Position numbers and translations under genes: made by a program
The notes under the pieces: generated by a model
Databases searched by the model: none
What the model saw: the letters and a program-made list of their open reading frames with translations, nothing else
What the model was told of the DNA's origin: nothing
Assembly (NCBI RefSeq): GCF_000262305.1
Contig: NC_017910.1
Span: 3,224,001-3,288,000, forward strand
Source of the DNA: Shimwellia blattae DSM 4481 = NBRC 105725
GTDB lineage: Bacteria; Pseudomonadota; Gammaproteobacteria; Enterobacterales; Enterobacteriaceae
DNA length: 64,000 bases
Direction: 5' to 3'
Shown here: positions 27,559 through 35,456 of the stretch, in pieces
Layout of the letters: each line of letters starts with the position of its first letter
Position numbering within the stretch: the stretch's first letter is position 1

Positions 27559-28268
27559 CCAGTTTCAGGTTCGCACAGATCGGCGTAATTCACTCCCCCT
27601 ATAAAGAGAAATTCGCCGTTCCGCGCCAGCCAGGTTTAGTCAAAGACGGCTGCGGCACCCTGGAGCTGCTGGCGCCTTATAACCAGCCAGAAGCGGTCCG
27701 GGGGCTTGAGGGATTCAGCCATCTCTGGCTGCTGTTTATCTTCCACCAGACCATGGATGGCGGCTGGCGCCCGACGGTACGCCCGCCCCGGCTGGGCGGT
27801 AACGCCCGGATGGGGGTTTTTGCCACCCGCTCCACATTCCGCCCCAACCCGCTGGGCATGTCACTGGTCGAGCTGCAGGGCATTACCCACCAGCACGATA
27901 CGCTGCTGTTGCACCTGGGCGGGCTGGATCTGGTAGACGGCACCCCCATTGTTGATATCAAGCCTTATCTGCCGTTTGCTGAAGCCATTCCCGAAGCCCG
28001 GGCAGGCTATGCTCAGCAGGCCCCGGCGGCCGATATGCCGGTCAGCTTCACACCAGAGGTGGCCGGCCAGATCCGGCAACTGGACGGGCGCTACCCGCAT
28101 CTGGCGCGTTTTATCACTGATGTTCTGGCCCAGGATCCGCGCCCGGCTTATCGTAAAAGTGAGGAGCCCGGTAAAAGCTATGCGGTACATCTGCTGGATT
28201 TTAATGTCCGCTGGCGGGTGACTGAGCAGGGCTGCGAGGTGTTTGCACTGGAGCCTGTTTCACTTTAA
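27555..28268 (+). CDS. trmO: tRNA(Thr) m6t6A37 methyltransferase TrmO
   Basis: TrmO methylates N6 of t6A37 in tRNA-Thr using S-adenosylmethionine. Start 27555 (MTSFRFAQIG) overlaps the rcsF stop. The 237-residue protein has the family signatures PRLGGNARMGVFATRSTFRPNPLGMS (in pieces) and DLVDGTPIVDIKPYLP. Confidence 0.94.
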   Translation: MTSFRFAQIGVIHSPYKEKFAVPRQPGLVKDGCGTLELLAPYNQPEAVRGLEGFSHLWLLFIFHQTMDGGWRPTVRPPRLGGNARMGVFATRSTFRPNPLGMSLVELQGITHQHDTLLLHLGGLDLVDGTPIVDIKPYLPFAEAIPEARAGYAQQAPAADMPVSFTPEVAGQIRQLDGRYPHLARFITDVLAQDPRPAYRKSEEPGKSYAVHLLDFNVRWRVTEQGCEVFALEPVSL

Positions 28269-28387
28269 GGGTAAATTACAGCCCTTCCCTTTTGGCATTT
28301 TTGCCACACTGGTAGACTAGAGCACTTTTATTTTTGGGCAGGCTGTTTTAAAGCCTGCCGTCGATCGTCCAAATGGAACCGTAACAC

Positions 28388-30106
28388 ATGCGTACTAGCC
28401 AATATCTGCTCTCCACCCTGAAGGAGACTCCCGCCGACGCGGAAGTTATCAGCCACCAGCTGATGCTGCGCGCCGGGATGATTCGCAAACTGGCCTCCGG
28501 GTTATATACCTGGCTGCCGACCGGTCTGCGTGTCCTGAAAAAAGTTGAAAACATCGTCCGTGAAGAGATGAACAACGCTGGCGCCATTGAAGTCTGCATG
28601 CCGGTTGTTCAGCCTGCGGATTTATGGCAGGAAAGCGGCCGCTGGGAAAAATACGGCCCGGAGCTGCTGCGCTTTGTTGATCGCGGCGATCGTCCGTTTG
28701 TCCTCGGCCCGACCCACGAAGAGGTCATTACGGATCTTATCCGTAACGAGCTGAGCTCCTATAAACAGCTGCCGCTGAACTTCTTCCAGATCCAGACCAA
28801 GTTCCGTGATGAAGTTCGCCCGCGCTTTGGCGTAATGCGTTCCCGCGAATTCCTGATGAAAGACGCCTACTCTTTCCATACCACTCAGGAATCCCTGCAG
28901 GAAACCTACGACAAGATGTACCAGGCTTACAGCACCATCTTCAGCCGTATGGGGCTGGACTTCCGTGCGGTACAGGCCGATACCGGCTCCATCGGCGGTA
29001 GCGCATCTCACGAATTCCAGGTGCTGGCCCAGAGCGGTGAAGACGATATTATCTTCTCTGACTCCTCTGATTACGCGGCAAACATCGAGCTGGCCGAAGC
29101 CGTTGCGCCAGCCACCCCGCGTGCTGCTGCCACCCTGGAAATGACCACGGTTGATACCCCGAATGCCAAAACCATCGCCGAGCTGGTAGAGCAGTTTGGC
29201 CTGCCGGTGGAAAAAACCGTCAAAACCCTGCTGGTTAAAGCCACCGAAGAGAGCGCCTACCCGCTGGTCGCCCTGCTGGTGCGTGGCGATCACGAGCTGA
29301 ACGAAGTTAAAGCGGAAAAACTGCCCCAGGTTGCCGCACCGCTGACCTTCGCCACCGAAGAAGAAATCCGCGCCATTGTGAAAGCAGGGCCGGGATCACT
29401 GGGCCCGGTGAATATGCCGGTTCCGGTGGTTATCGACCGCACCGTTGCCGCCATGAGTGACTTTGCAGCCGGTGCCAATATCGACGGTAAACACTTCTTC
29501 GGTATTAACTGGGATCGCGATGTCGCCACCCCGGAAGTGGCCGATATCCGTAACGTGGTCGCCGGCGATCCGAGCCCGGACGGCAAAGGCAAGCTGCTTA
29601 TCAAGCGCGGCATTGAAGTGGGGCATATCTTCCAGCTGGGCACAAAATATTCCGAAGCGCTGAAAGCCACGGTGCAGGGCGAAGATGGCCGCAACCAGGT
29701 TCTGACCATGGGTTGCTACGGTATCGGGGTAACCCGCGTGGTTGCCGCCGCCATTGAACAGCACTTTGACGATCGCGGTATTGTCTGGCCAGACGCCATT
29801 GCGCCGTTCCAGGTTGCCATTCTGCCAATGAACATGCACAAGTCGTTCCGCGTAAAAGAACTGGCGGAGAAAATCTACGCCGAACTGCGCGCGAAAGGCA
29901 TTGAAGTGCTGATGGACGACCGTAAAGAGCGCCCGGGCGTGATGTTTGCCGATATGGAGCTTATCGGTATTCCGCACACCATCGTGATTGGCGACCGTAA
30001 CCTGGATAACGACGATATTGAGTATAAATACCGCCGCGAAGGTGAAAAACAGCTGATTAAAACCGGCGATATCGTGGAATATCTGGTTTCACATATTAAA
30101 GGCTGA
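28388..30106 (+). CDS. proS: Prolyl-tRNA synthetase
   Basis: ProS charges tRNA-Pro. The 572-residue class II synthetase matches E. coli in length. Motif 2 (FRDEVRPRFGVMRSREFLMKD in pieces), the inserted editing domain (about 225-405) that hydrolyses Ala-tRNA-Pro, and motif 3 (GCYGIGVTR) are intact. Confidence 0.98.
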   Translation: MRTSQYLLSTLKETPADAEVISHQLMLRAGMIRKLASGLYTWLPTGLRVLKKVENIVREEMNNAGAIEVCMPVVQPADLWQESGRWEKYGPELLRFVDRGDRPFVLGPTHEEVITDLIRNELSSYKQLPLNFFQIQTKFRDEVRPRFGVMRSREFLMKDAYSFHTTQESLQETYDKMYQAYSTIFSRMGLDFRAVQADTGSIGGSASHEFQVLAQSGEDDIIFSDSSDYAANIELAEAVAPATPRAAATLEMTTVDTPNAKTIAELVEQFGLPVEKTVKTLLVKATEESAYPLVALLVRGDHELNEVKAEKLPQVAAPLTFATEEEIRAIVKAGPGSLGPVNMPVPVVIDRTVAAMSDFAAGANIDGKHFFGINWDRDVATPEVADIRNVVAGDPSPDGKGKLLIKRGIEVGHIFQLGTKYSEALKATVQGEDGRNQVLTMGCYGIGVTRVVAAAIEQHFDDRGIVWPDAIAPFQVAILPMNMHKSFRVKELAEKIYAELRAKGIEVLMDDRKERPGVMFADMELIGIPHTIVIGDRNLDNDDIEYKYRREGEKQLIKTGDIVEYLVSHIKG

Positions 30107-30121
30107 GTGCCTGCATAAGAC

Positions 30122-30149
30122 AAAAACCCCGCCACGGCGGGGTTTTTTT
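30122..30149. terminator. Terminator between proS and nlpE
   Basis: An 11-base stem (AAAACCCCGCC / GGCGGGGTTTT) with a tiny loop and a seven-T run follows proS; the five-A run on the left makes it usable for convergent nlpE too. Confidence 0.9.
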
Positions 30150-30156
30150 ATGGGTA

Positions 30157-30873
30157 TCACTCAGCACAGTGCTCGCCTGGCCTGAAGGTTCCGTGGCCAT
30201 CCGGCACTACGGTTTTCTCCGGCACGCCGGTATCCATATTGGGCTCCATCCGGTAGTGGGCATTAAATTCCACCATCACACCTTCCATGCCTTGTCCTCC
30301 GGCTGCAGCATAACCGCGCTCAAGCTGAACATTGTTATTCACCGGCAGCACACGCCCGGTGACACAATCCGTAAAGGTCGCCGAGTCTGCCATATAACGG
30401 TATTTACCGCGCATCGGCATGGGAGTGAGCGGCAGATCCGCCCGCACCGGCGCCAGAGTGTAATTAAGCGCGGAATCAATCCGGTTACCGGTGCTATCCA
30501 GCATCTCCAGTTGCTCCCCGGTGACGCGGAAATAGGATTTCTTCCCCCGGGTGTCGGTCAGCGTCAGCCGGTCGGCAGTGCGCGCCCAGCGCCCGTAAGA
30601 GGCAAAAGCGGAGGTCTTCCCGCGGGCGCCCTGGTAATACTCATTCATCACCCAGGTGCCGTCTTTTGCCAGAAACAGCGATGTCTCGATCCCCGCGCAG
30701 TCCGCACAGGGAATAATGCCGCGCCAGCTCTGCTGCATGGCCTGCATGCCCTGCTCCTGCACCGGTTTGAGCGGCAGCGTTTCTGCGCGGTTATTACAAC
30801 CGATAAGCCCCACTCCGCCTGCCAGCAGAGCTATCATCAGCGCTAATCTGATACTGTTTTTTTTCTTTTCCAT
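30157..30873 (-). CDS. nlpE: Envelope stress lipoprotein NlpE (CutF)
   Basis: NlpE is an outer-membrane lipoprotein that activates the Cpx response on surface contact, lipoprotein-sorting or redox defects. The start at 30873 is preferred because AAGGAG lies nine bases upstream, whereas the outer ATG is directly against it. The 238-residue product has lipobox LIGC, the N-terminal CXXC (IPCADCAG) and a C-terminal domain with a second Cys pair (FTDC, GEHC). Confidence 0.93.
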   Translation of the reverse strand: MEKKKNSIRLALMIALLAGGVGLIGCNNRAETLPLKPVQEQGMQAMQQSWRGIIPCADCAGIETSLFLAKDGTWVMNEYYQGARGKTSAFASYGRWARTADRLTLTDTRGKKSYFRVTGEQLEMLDSTGNRIDSALNYTLAPVRADLPLTPMPMRGKYRYMADSATFTDCVTGRVLPVNNNVQLERGYAAAGGQGMEGVMVEFNAHYRMEPNMDTGVPEKTVVPDGHGTFRPGEHCAE

Positions 30874-30893
30874 TTCATCCATCTCCTTAGTTA

Positions 30894-31310
30894 CTACGTC
30901 AACCTGACCTTCCCGCGTAACGATTTGGTACTGGACTTCTGAGCCTTGGTTGCCAGCCGTCGCTCTTTAGATGCCCGGGTCGGTCGGGTTGCTCTGCGGC
31001 GTTTTTGTACCGCAGTCAGCTCCTGAATCAGCGCCACCAGGCGGGCAATCGCCGCCTCGCGATTTTGTGCCTGGGTGCGGTATTCCTGAGCCTTAATAAT
31101 CACCACCCCCTCGGCGGTGATTAAATGGTGCTGCGCAGCAAGTAAACGCTGCTTATAAAAGTCCGGCAGGCTTGACTGGCGGATATCAAAACGCAAATGG
31201 ATGGCCGAGGAGACCTTATTCACATTTTGCCCGCCCGCCCCCTGGGCACGGATCGCCGTGAGCGTGTATTCATCATCGGGAATGGCGACCTGCCGGGACA
31301 ACGGGATCAT
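30894..31310 (-). CDS. arfB: Alternative ribosome-rescue factor ArfB (YaeJ)
   Basis: ArfB hydrolyses peptidyl-tRNA on ribosomes stalled at mRNA ends. The 138-residue protein has the release-factor GGQ motif (AQGAGGQNVNK, residues 26-28) and the basic C-terminal tail (RASKERRLATKAQKS) that senses an empty mRNA channel. Start overlaps the yaeQ stop by four bases (ATGA). Confidence 0.95.
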   Translation of the reverse strand: MIPLSRQVAIPDDEYTLTAIRAQGAGGQNVNKVSSAIHLRFDIRQSSLPDFYKQRLLAAQHHLITAEGVVIIKAQEYRTQAQNREAAIARLVALIQELTAVQKRRRATRPTRASKERRLATKAQKSSTKSLRGKVRLT

Positions 31311-31852
31311 GCCGCGGCCTGCCAGCAGGTCAGGTGCAGCTCCAGGTTGTGCTGCTCGTCAGACAACCAGATGATCCCCTCCTGCAGGGTAGCCTGCAAA
31401 TTCATGGTACGGGTCGCCAGGCCCGCCAGTGCCGCCAGCTGTGCGTCATCCAGATACCAGACGGTCAGATTTTTATACTGGGCGGCCAGCGCCTGGTGCT
31501 GTTGCCACCACACCTGGGCGGCCCGGCTGTTATAGGTAAATAACGCCACCTGCCCTGACTGGTTACACGCTTTTTTCAGCCGACGTTCATCCGGCAGCCC
31601 CAGCTCTACCCACAAGTCGATGCCCAGGTGATCATTGCGTAACCAGACTTCTGGCTCATCGTCCGCGCACAGCCCGCGGGTAAACTGCAGCCGTTCGTCG
31701 GCATATTTGATCCATGCCAGTAGCCGCAGCATCATGCGCTGTTCCGTTTCCGACGGATGGCAGGCGAGCGTGAGGCTGGCATCGAGATACCGGTTGCGGT
31801 CCATATCGGCCACATTAACCGCCGCCTTATAAATTGTTGCTTTCAGAGCCAT
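31307..31852 (-). CDS. yaeQ: YaeQ family protein
   Basis: A 181-residue member of the YaeQ family, a PD-(D/E)XK nuclease-like fold of uncertain role once linked to RfaH suppression. Conserved parts include MALKATIYKA, the DEPEVWLRND segment and WVELGLPDE. It is translationally coupled to arfB downstream. Confidence 0.93.
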   Translation of the reverse strand: MALKATIYKAAVNVADMDRNRYLDASLTLACHPSETEQRMMLRLLAWIKYADERLQFTRGLCADDEPEVWLRNDHLGIDLWVELGLPDERRLKKACNQSGQVALFTYNSRAAQVWWQQHQALAAQYKNLTVWYLDDAQLAALAGLATRTMNLQATLQEGIIWLSDEQHNLELHLTCWQAAA

Positions 31853-32064
31853 CGACTATTTCCTGAGACAAAGAGCCCTATTGTAGCGAAACTCCCCCAC
31901 CGGCGCGATGCCGGTGAAATATCCTGCCGGGTTTCAGGAACTTCCCGTGCAGAAAACATCGCTGTGCCGCCCTATCGTCATCTTGCTAAACAGGATATAT
32001 GTTCGTAGTCTTATCAGAGATCCCGGGGTATGCTCCGGGTTCGGGGCTCAGAACCGGAGGACAT

Positions 32065-32265
32065 GTGGAAAAATATTGTGATCTGATACGCCGGCAGTAC
32101 AGTGAAATTGCCAGTGGTGCGCTGGGATATGTTCCGGATGCCCTGGGGTGCGTATTAAACGTTCTGAATGAAATGGCCTCTAATGAAGCTCTTTCGCAGT
32201 CAATCAGGGAACAGGCGGCGTATGCTGCCGCGAACTTACTGGTGAGCGATTATGTCAATGAATGA
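32065..32265 (+). CDS. yaeP: Small conserved protein YaeP
   Basis: A 66-residue protein of unknown function, same length and close sequence to E. coli YaeP (DLIRRQYSEIASG, DALGCVLNVLNEMA). The start is GTG 32065 with GGAGG four bases upstream; the longer frame from 31999 is not supported. Its end overlaps the rof start by eight bases. In recent work E. coli YaeP has been linked to Rof as a neighbour; I cannot assign a role from sequence. Confidence 0.9.
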   Translation: MEKYCDLIRRQYSEIASGALGYVPDALGCVLNVLNEMASNEALSQSIREQAAYAAANLLVSDYVNE

Positions 32266-32512
32266 TGCCTATCAACCCATTAACTGTGATGACTATGACA
32301 ATCTCGAACTCGCCTGCCAGCATCATCTGGTACTGACGCTGGAACTGAAAACCGGAGAGATACTCAAGGCAGGCGCCAGGGATTTGTTAACCCGCAAAAA
32401 CATTGAATATCTGATTATTGATGACGCGGGCACCGAACGCGAAGTGCGGCTGGACAAAATAACCAGTTTCAGCCATCCGCAAATTGGTACTGTTGTGGTC
32501 AGTGAGTCCTGA
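32258..32512 (+). CDS. rof: Rho-binding antiterminator Rof
   Basis: Rof binds Rho and inhibits Rho-dependent termination. Start 32258 (MNDAYQPINCDDYDN) gives 84 residues, equal to E. coli; an ATG two codons upstream is an alternative. The Sm-like fold segment and the C-terminal SFSHPQIGTVVVSES are conserved. Confidence 0.95.
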   Translation: MNDAYQPINCDDYDNLELACQHHLVLTLELKTGEILKAGARDLLTRKNIEYLIIDDAGTEREVRLDKITSFSHPQIGTVVVSES

Positions 32513-32533
32513 CCCTCAGCCCAGACACCCGCC

Positions 32534-32562
32534 GGGCGGCCAGCAGGCCGCCCCTTTTTTTT
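32534..32562 (+). terminator. Terminator after rof
   Basis: An eight-base stem (GGGCGGCC / GGCCGCCC) with loop AGCA and an eight-T run follows rof and reaches the tilS stop. Confidence 0.88.
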
Positions 32563-33871
32563 ACTGCGCGGCCTGCCAGCGCAGATACCAGCAGTGATCG
32601 TCTTCCCCCTGCCCTTCCCGGGTCACAAATACCCCGGCAGCGGCGATAAGCTGCTCCCCGTAGAACAGCAGCGGCGTGGTCTCCCGCCGCCAGGGGGCGA
32701 CCCCCAGCTCCTGCCAGAGCTTTTTCATCGTCCGCCCGTGCGGGCGGCCTGCCATGTGGATCATGCCGCTGGCCTGAAAACGCACCGAGACGGGCTCATC
32801 CTCCCGGGGAGGGCGCACCGCCATACCGCTGGCGGCAAACATCACCTGCCCCAGCCCTTCCGGCAGCATCAACGGCCCATAAGGCGCAGGCCACGCCAGC
32901 ACAGTCTGGCGCTGGCTGGCCCGCAGGGCTACCCACCACAGCGCCCCCCGGAAGCGGCGCACCTCATGTTCCCCGAAACGTAAACGCGGTGAGGCGTCCT
33001 CCCGGCTCATGGCCACCTCATCCCACACCCGCCGGAGCGCATCCCGGGCAGGCATCACCGCCCCGTGAAGGGCAAACCAGCGGCGCAGCAGCGCCGCACG
33101 GCGAACGTGGCTCATCCCGTGCAGCTCAGCCAGCTGTAACTCGCCGTCAGGGCCGGTTACTGCCCGGAGCTGTTCGGCCAGCAGCTCATCAAGCAGTGAC
33201 TCCTGCTCTGCGCATAATGCGGCACTGCGGGCGGCGCTGCGGGCAAAATAGGGCCAGCGCTGGCGCAGCAGCGGCACAATACGCAGGCGCAGAAAGTTAC
33301 GATCGTAGCTGTCGTCCTGGTTACTGTCGTCTTCAATCCAGCTCAGCTGATGGTGGCGGGCATAGGCTTCCAGTTGCTGGCGGGAAAAGCCCAGCAGCGG
33401 CCTGAGGATAACGCTGTGGTTGAAGGCCAGCTCGCCGGGCATGGCAGAAAGCCCCGCCGGACCACTGCCCCGCTTCAGGGCCAGCAGCAGGGTTTCACAC
33501 TGATCGTCCTGGTGCTGGGCGGTGATCAGTGCCTCTCCCGGCAGCATGCTTTCAGCCAGGGCCTGGTAGCGTTTTTCGCGGGCTTCGGCCTCAGTGCCTT
33601 TGCCGCTGTCCGTCAGGTGGACCCGGCGGGCGATAAACGGCACCTGCCAGCGCTGGCACAGAGCCTGACAGTGGCTGAGCCACTCGTCCGCATAGCGGCT
33701 GATACCGTGGTGGACATACAGTGCCCGCAGGGTGAGATCCGCCTCGTTGCGTAACTGGCAGAGCAGATGAAGTAAAACGGTGGAGTCCAGCCCGCCGCTC
33801 AGGGCCACCAGCAACTGCCGGTGACCCCGCAGGGCAGGAAGAATATCAGAAGGGATAATTGAAGGTTTCAT
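32561..33871 (-). CDS. tilS: tRNA(Ile)-lysidine synthase
   Basis: TilS converts C34 of the CAU-anticodon tRNA-Ile to lysidine, so it reads AUA. The 436-residue protein has the PP-loop ATP motif SGGLDS (25-30), HHGISRYADEW, AQHQDDQCETLLL and a C-terminal recognition domain. Adjacent to the inserted cad locus. Confidence 0.96.
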   Translation of the reverse strand: MKPSIIPSDILPALRGHRQLLVALSGGLDSTVLLHLLCQLRNEADLTLRALYVHHGISRYADEWLSHCQALCQRWQVPFIARRVHLTDSGKGTEAEAREKRYQALAESMLPGEALITAQHQDDQCETLLLALKRGSGPAGLSAMPGELAFNHSVILRPLLGFSRQQLEAYARHHQLSWIEDDSNQDDSYDRNFLRLRIVPLLRQRWPYFARSAARSAALCAEQESLLDELLAEQLRAVTGPDGELQLAELHGMSHVRRAALLRRWFALHGAVMPARDALRRVWDEVAMSREDASPRLRFGEHEVRRFRGALWWVALRASQRQTVLAWPAPYGPLMLPEGLGQVMFAASGMAVRPPREDEPVSVRFQASGMIHMAGRPHGRTMKKLWQELGVAPWRRETTPLLFYGEQLIAAAGVFVTREGQGEDDHCWYLRWQAAQ

Positions 33872-33922
33872 TGCCGGTGGCTAATCATGTGACATAGTCG
33901 CACGTTAACCACAGCGGCGCGT

Positions 33923-35380
33923 TCAATCAAGCACTAACGCATTTTGTTTGCGGCTGACCCACCAGCGCCATACGCTCAGGGCAAGGATCAGCGCCACACA
34001 AACAACCGTCCATTTCCCCATCTGGGCAAAGAACGCATAGTAGGCGTGTATAGCATGCCCCCCGGCTTGCGACTCGGTCGTCTGCTGGGCCACAAGACCG
34101 GCCAGATAGTTAGCCACCGAGCCGGTTGCCAGCATATAAATACCGGTCAGCAGGCCGGTTACCCCGGGCAGGTTCAGACGGGTTATCTGCGCCATCGCGA
34201 CCGGGTCGATAAACAGCTCGGCAAACCCCATCAGAGACAGCCCCGCCACCATCATCCACATGGAGGACTGGCCGTGAATCTCACCCAGGCGCGCATTAAG
34301 CGCCAGCACCATAAAGCCTGCGGCCATCAGCGCCAGCCCGCAGGAGAATTTCAGCCACACCACCAGTTTTGAGCTGCTGGCCGTTCCCAGCTGTGAAAGC
34401 CAGGCCAGCACCACCCCGGCCACCATGACCGCCACCGCATTCACTGACTGGAACAGGGCCGTTGGCACTTCCGTTCCGAAAGCCTGACGGTTAACAAAGT
34501 GGTCAATAAACAGGCTGATTGAGCTGCCGCCCTGCTGTGCGAGGATCCAGAACAGTGTCCCGGTAGCCATCAGCAACACCACCTGCCACAGCGCCTTGCG
34601 CTGCTCCCGTTCGCGGGCCATGATCCTGGCCACAATAAAGACCGCGCCTGCACACACCAGCGCGAGCAAATAGCCGGACAAATCATACTGAAGCAGCGCG
34701 GTAAAGAAGAACGGCGAGAGTAAAACCCCCACGACCAGCCAGCCCCAGGCCGGAATACCGGCGTTTTTCTTCTTCAGGGCAATGGTGTTTATGCCACGCG
34801 TGGCGGCAAAATGCTTACGCCCGGTCATAAAAATCAGCAGGCCCAGGAACATGCCGATCCCGGCCAGGGCGAAGCCCACATGCCAGCCGTACCACTGGGC
34901 CGCCAGACCGCAGGCAATCGGCGAGACGATAGAGCCAATATTACCGGCGGCATACAGCAGTGAGAAGCCCCCGTCGCGGCGCGGATCGTCGGGTGTATAA
35001 AGCTCACCAAGCAGCACGCTGATATTGGATTTAAATAATCCGTACCCGCAGATAATAATCCCCAGCGCCAGGTACAGCGACCAGACCGCGTCAGATTCCA
35101 GGCCCAGCACAATATGGCCGAGGGTCATCAGGATAGCACCAAGTAAGACGGCAACACGATTGCCCAGCAGGCGGTCGGCAATCCAGCCGCCGAGAATAGG
35201 GGTAATGTAAACTAAGGACGCATAAGCGCTGAACAATGTGATGGCGTTACTGTCGGAGTAACCAAGCTGGTGGGTTAAATAGAGGATAAGAATGGCGCGC
35301 ATGCCATAGAAACTGAAATATTCCCAAATCTGAATCGCCACGATGTAGTAAATCGCGCGCGGTTGTGAGGGTGTTTTCAT
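33923..35380 (-). CDS. dtpC: Di/tripeptide:proton symporter DtpC (POT family)
   Basis: A 485-residue proton-dependent oligopeptide transporter of the POT/PTR2 family, very similar to E. coli DtpC (YjdL) in length and sequence. The E1XXE2R-type proton-coupling motif is present in altered form (EYFSFYGMRA in helix 1), as in this YjdL subgroup, and the family signature FSLLYAAGNIGS is clear. In E. coli dtpC also lies directly after cadA. Dipeptide uptake, including lysine peptides, could feed CadA. Confidence 0.94.
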   Translation of the reverse strand: MKTPSQPRAIYYIVAIQIWEYFSFYGMRAILILYLTHQLGYSDSNAITLFSAYASLVYITPILGGWIADRLLGNRVAVLLGAILMTLGHIVLGLESDAVWSLYLALGIIICGYGLFKSNISVLLGELYTPDDPRRDGGFSLLYAAGNIGSIVSPIACGLAAQWYGWHVGFALAGIGMFLGLLIFMTGRKHFAATRGINTIALKKKNAGIPAWGWLVVGVLLSPFFFTALLQYDLSGYLLALVCAGAVFIVARIMAREREQRKALWQVVLLMATGTLFWILAQQGGSSISLFIDHFVNRQAFGTEVPTALFQSVNAVAVMVAGVVLAWLSQLGTASSSKLVVWLKFSCGLALMAAGFMVLALNARLGEIHGQSSMWMMVAGLSLMGFAELFIDPVAMAQITRLNLPGVTGLLTGIYMLATGSVANYLAGLVAQQTTESQAGGHAIHAYYAFFAQMGKWTVVCVALILALSVWRWWVSRKQNALVLD

Positions 35381-35410
35381 GTATTCTCCCAGCCCGAACC
35401 CCGGGCAAAA

Positions 35411-35446
35411 AAAGAAAAAAGGGAAGTGGCCTGAGCCACTTCCCTT
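35411..35446 (-). terminator. Terminator between cadA and dtpC
   Basis: A perfect 12-base stem (AAGGGAAGTGGC / GCCACTTCCCTT) with loop CTGA is followed on the minus strand by TTTTTTCTTTTTTT, so it should end the cadBA transcript before dtpC. Confidence 0.92.
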
Positions 35447-35456
35447 CTGTCAGTTA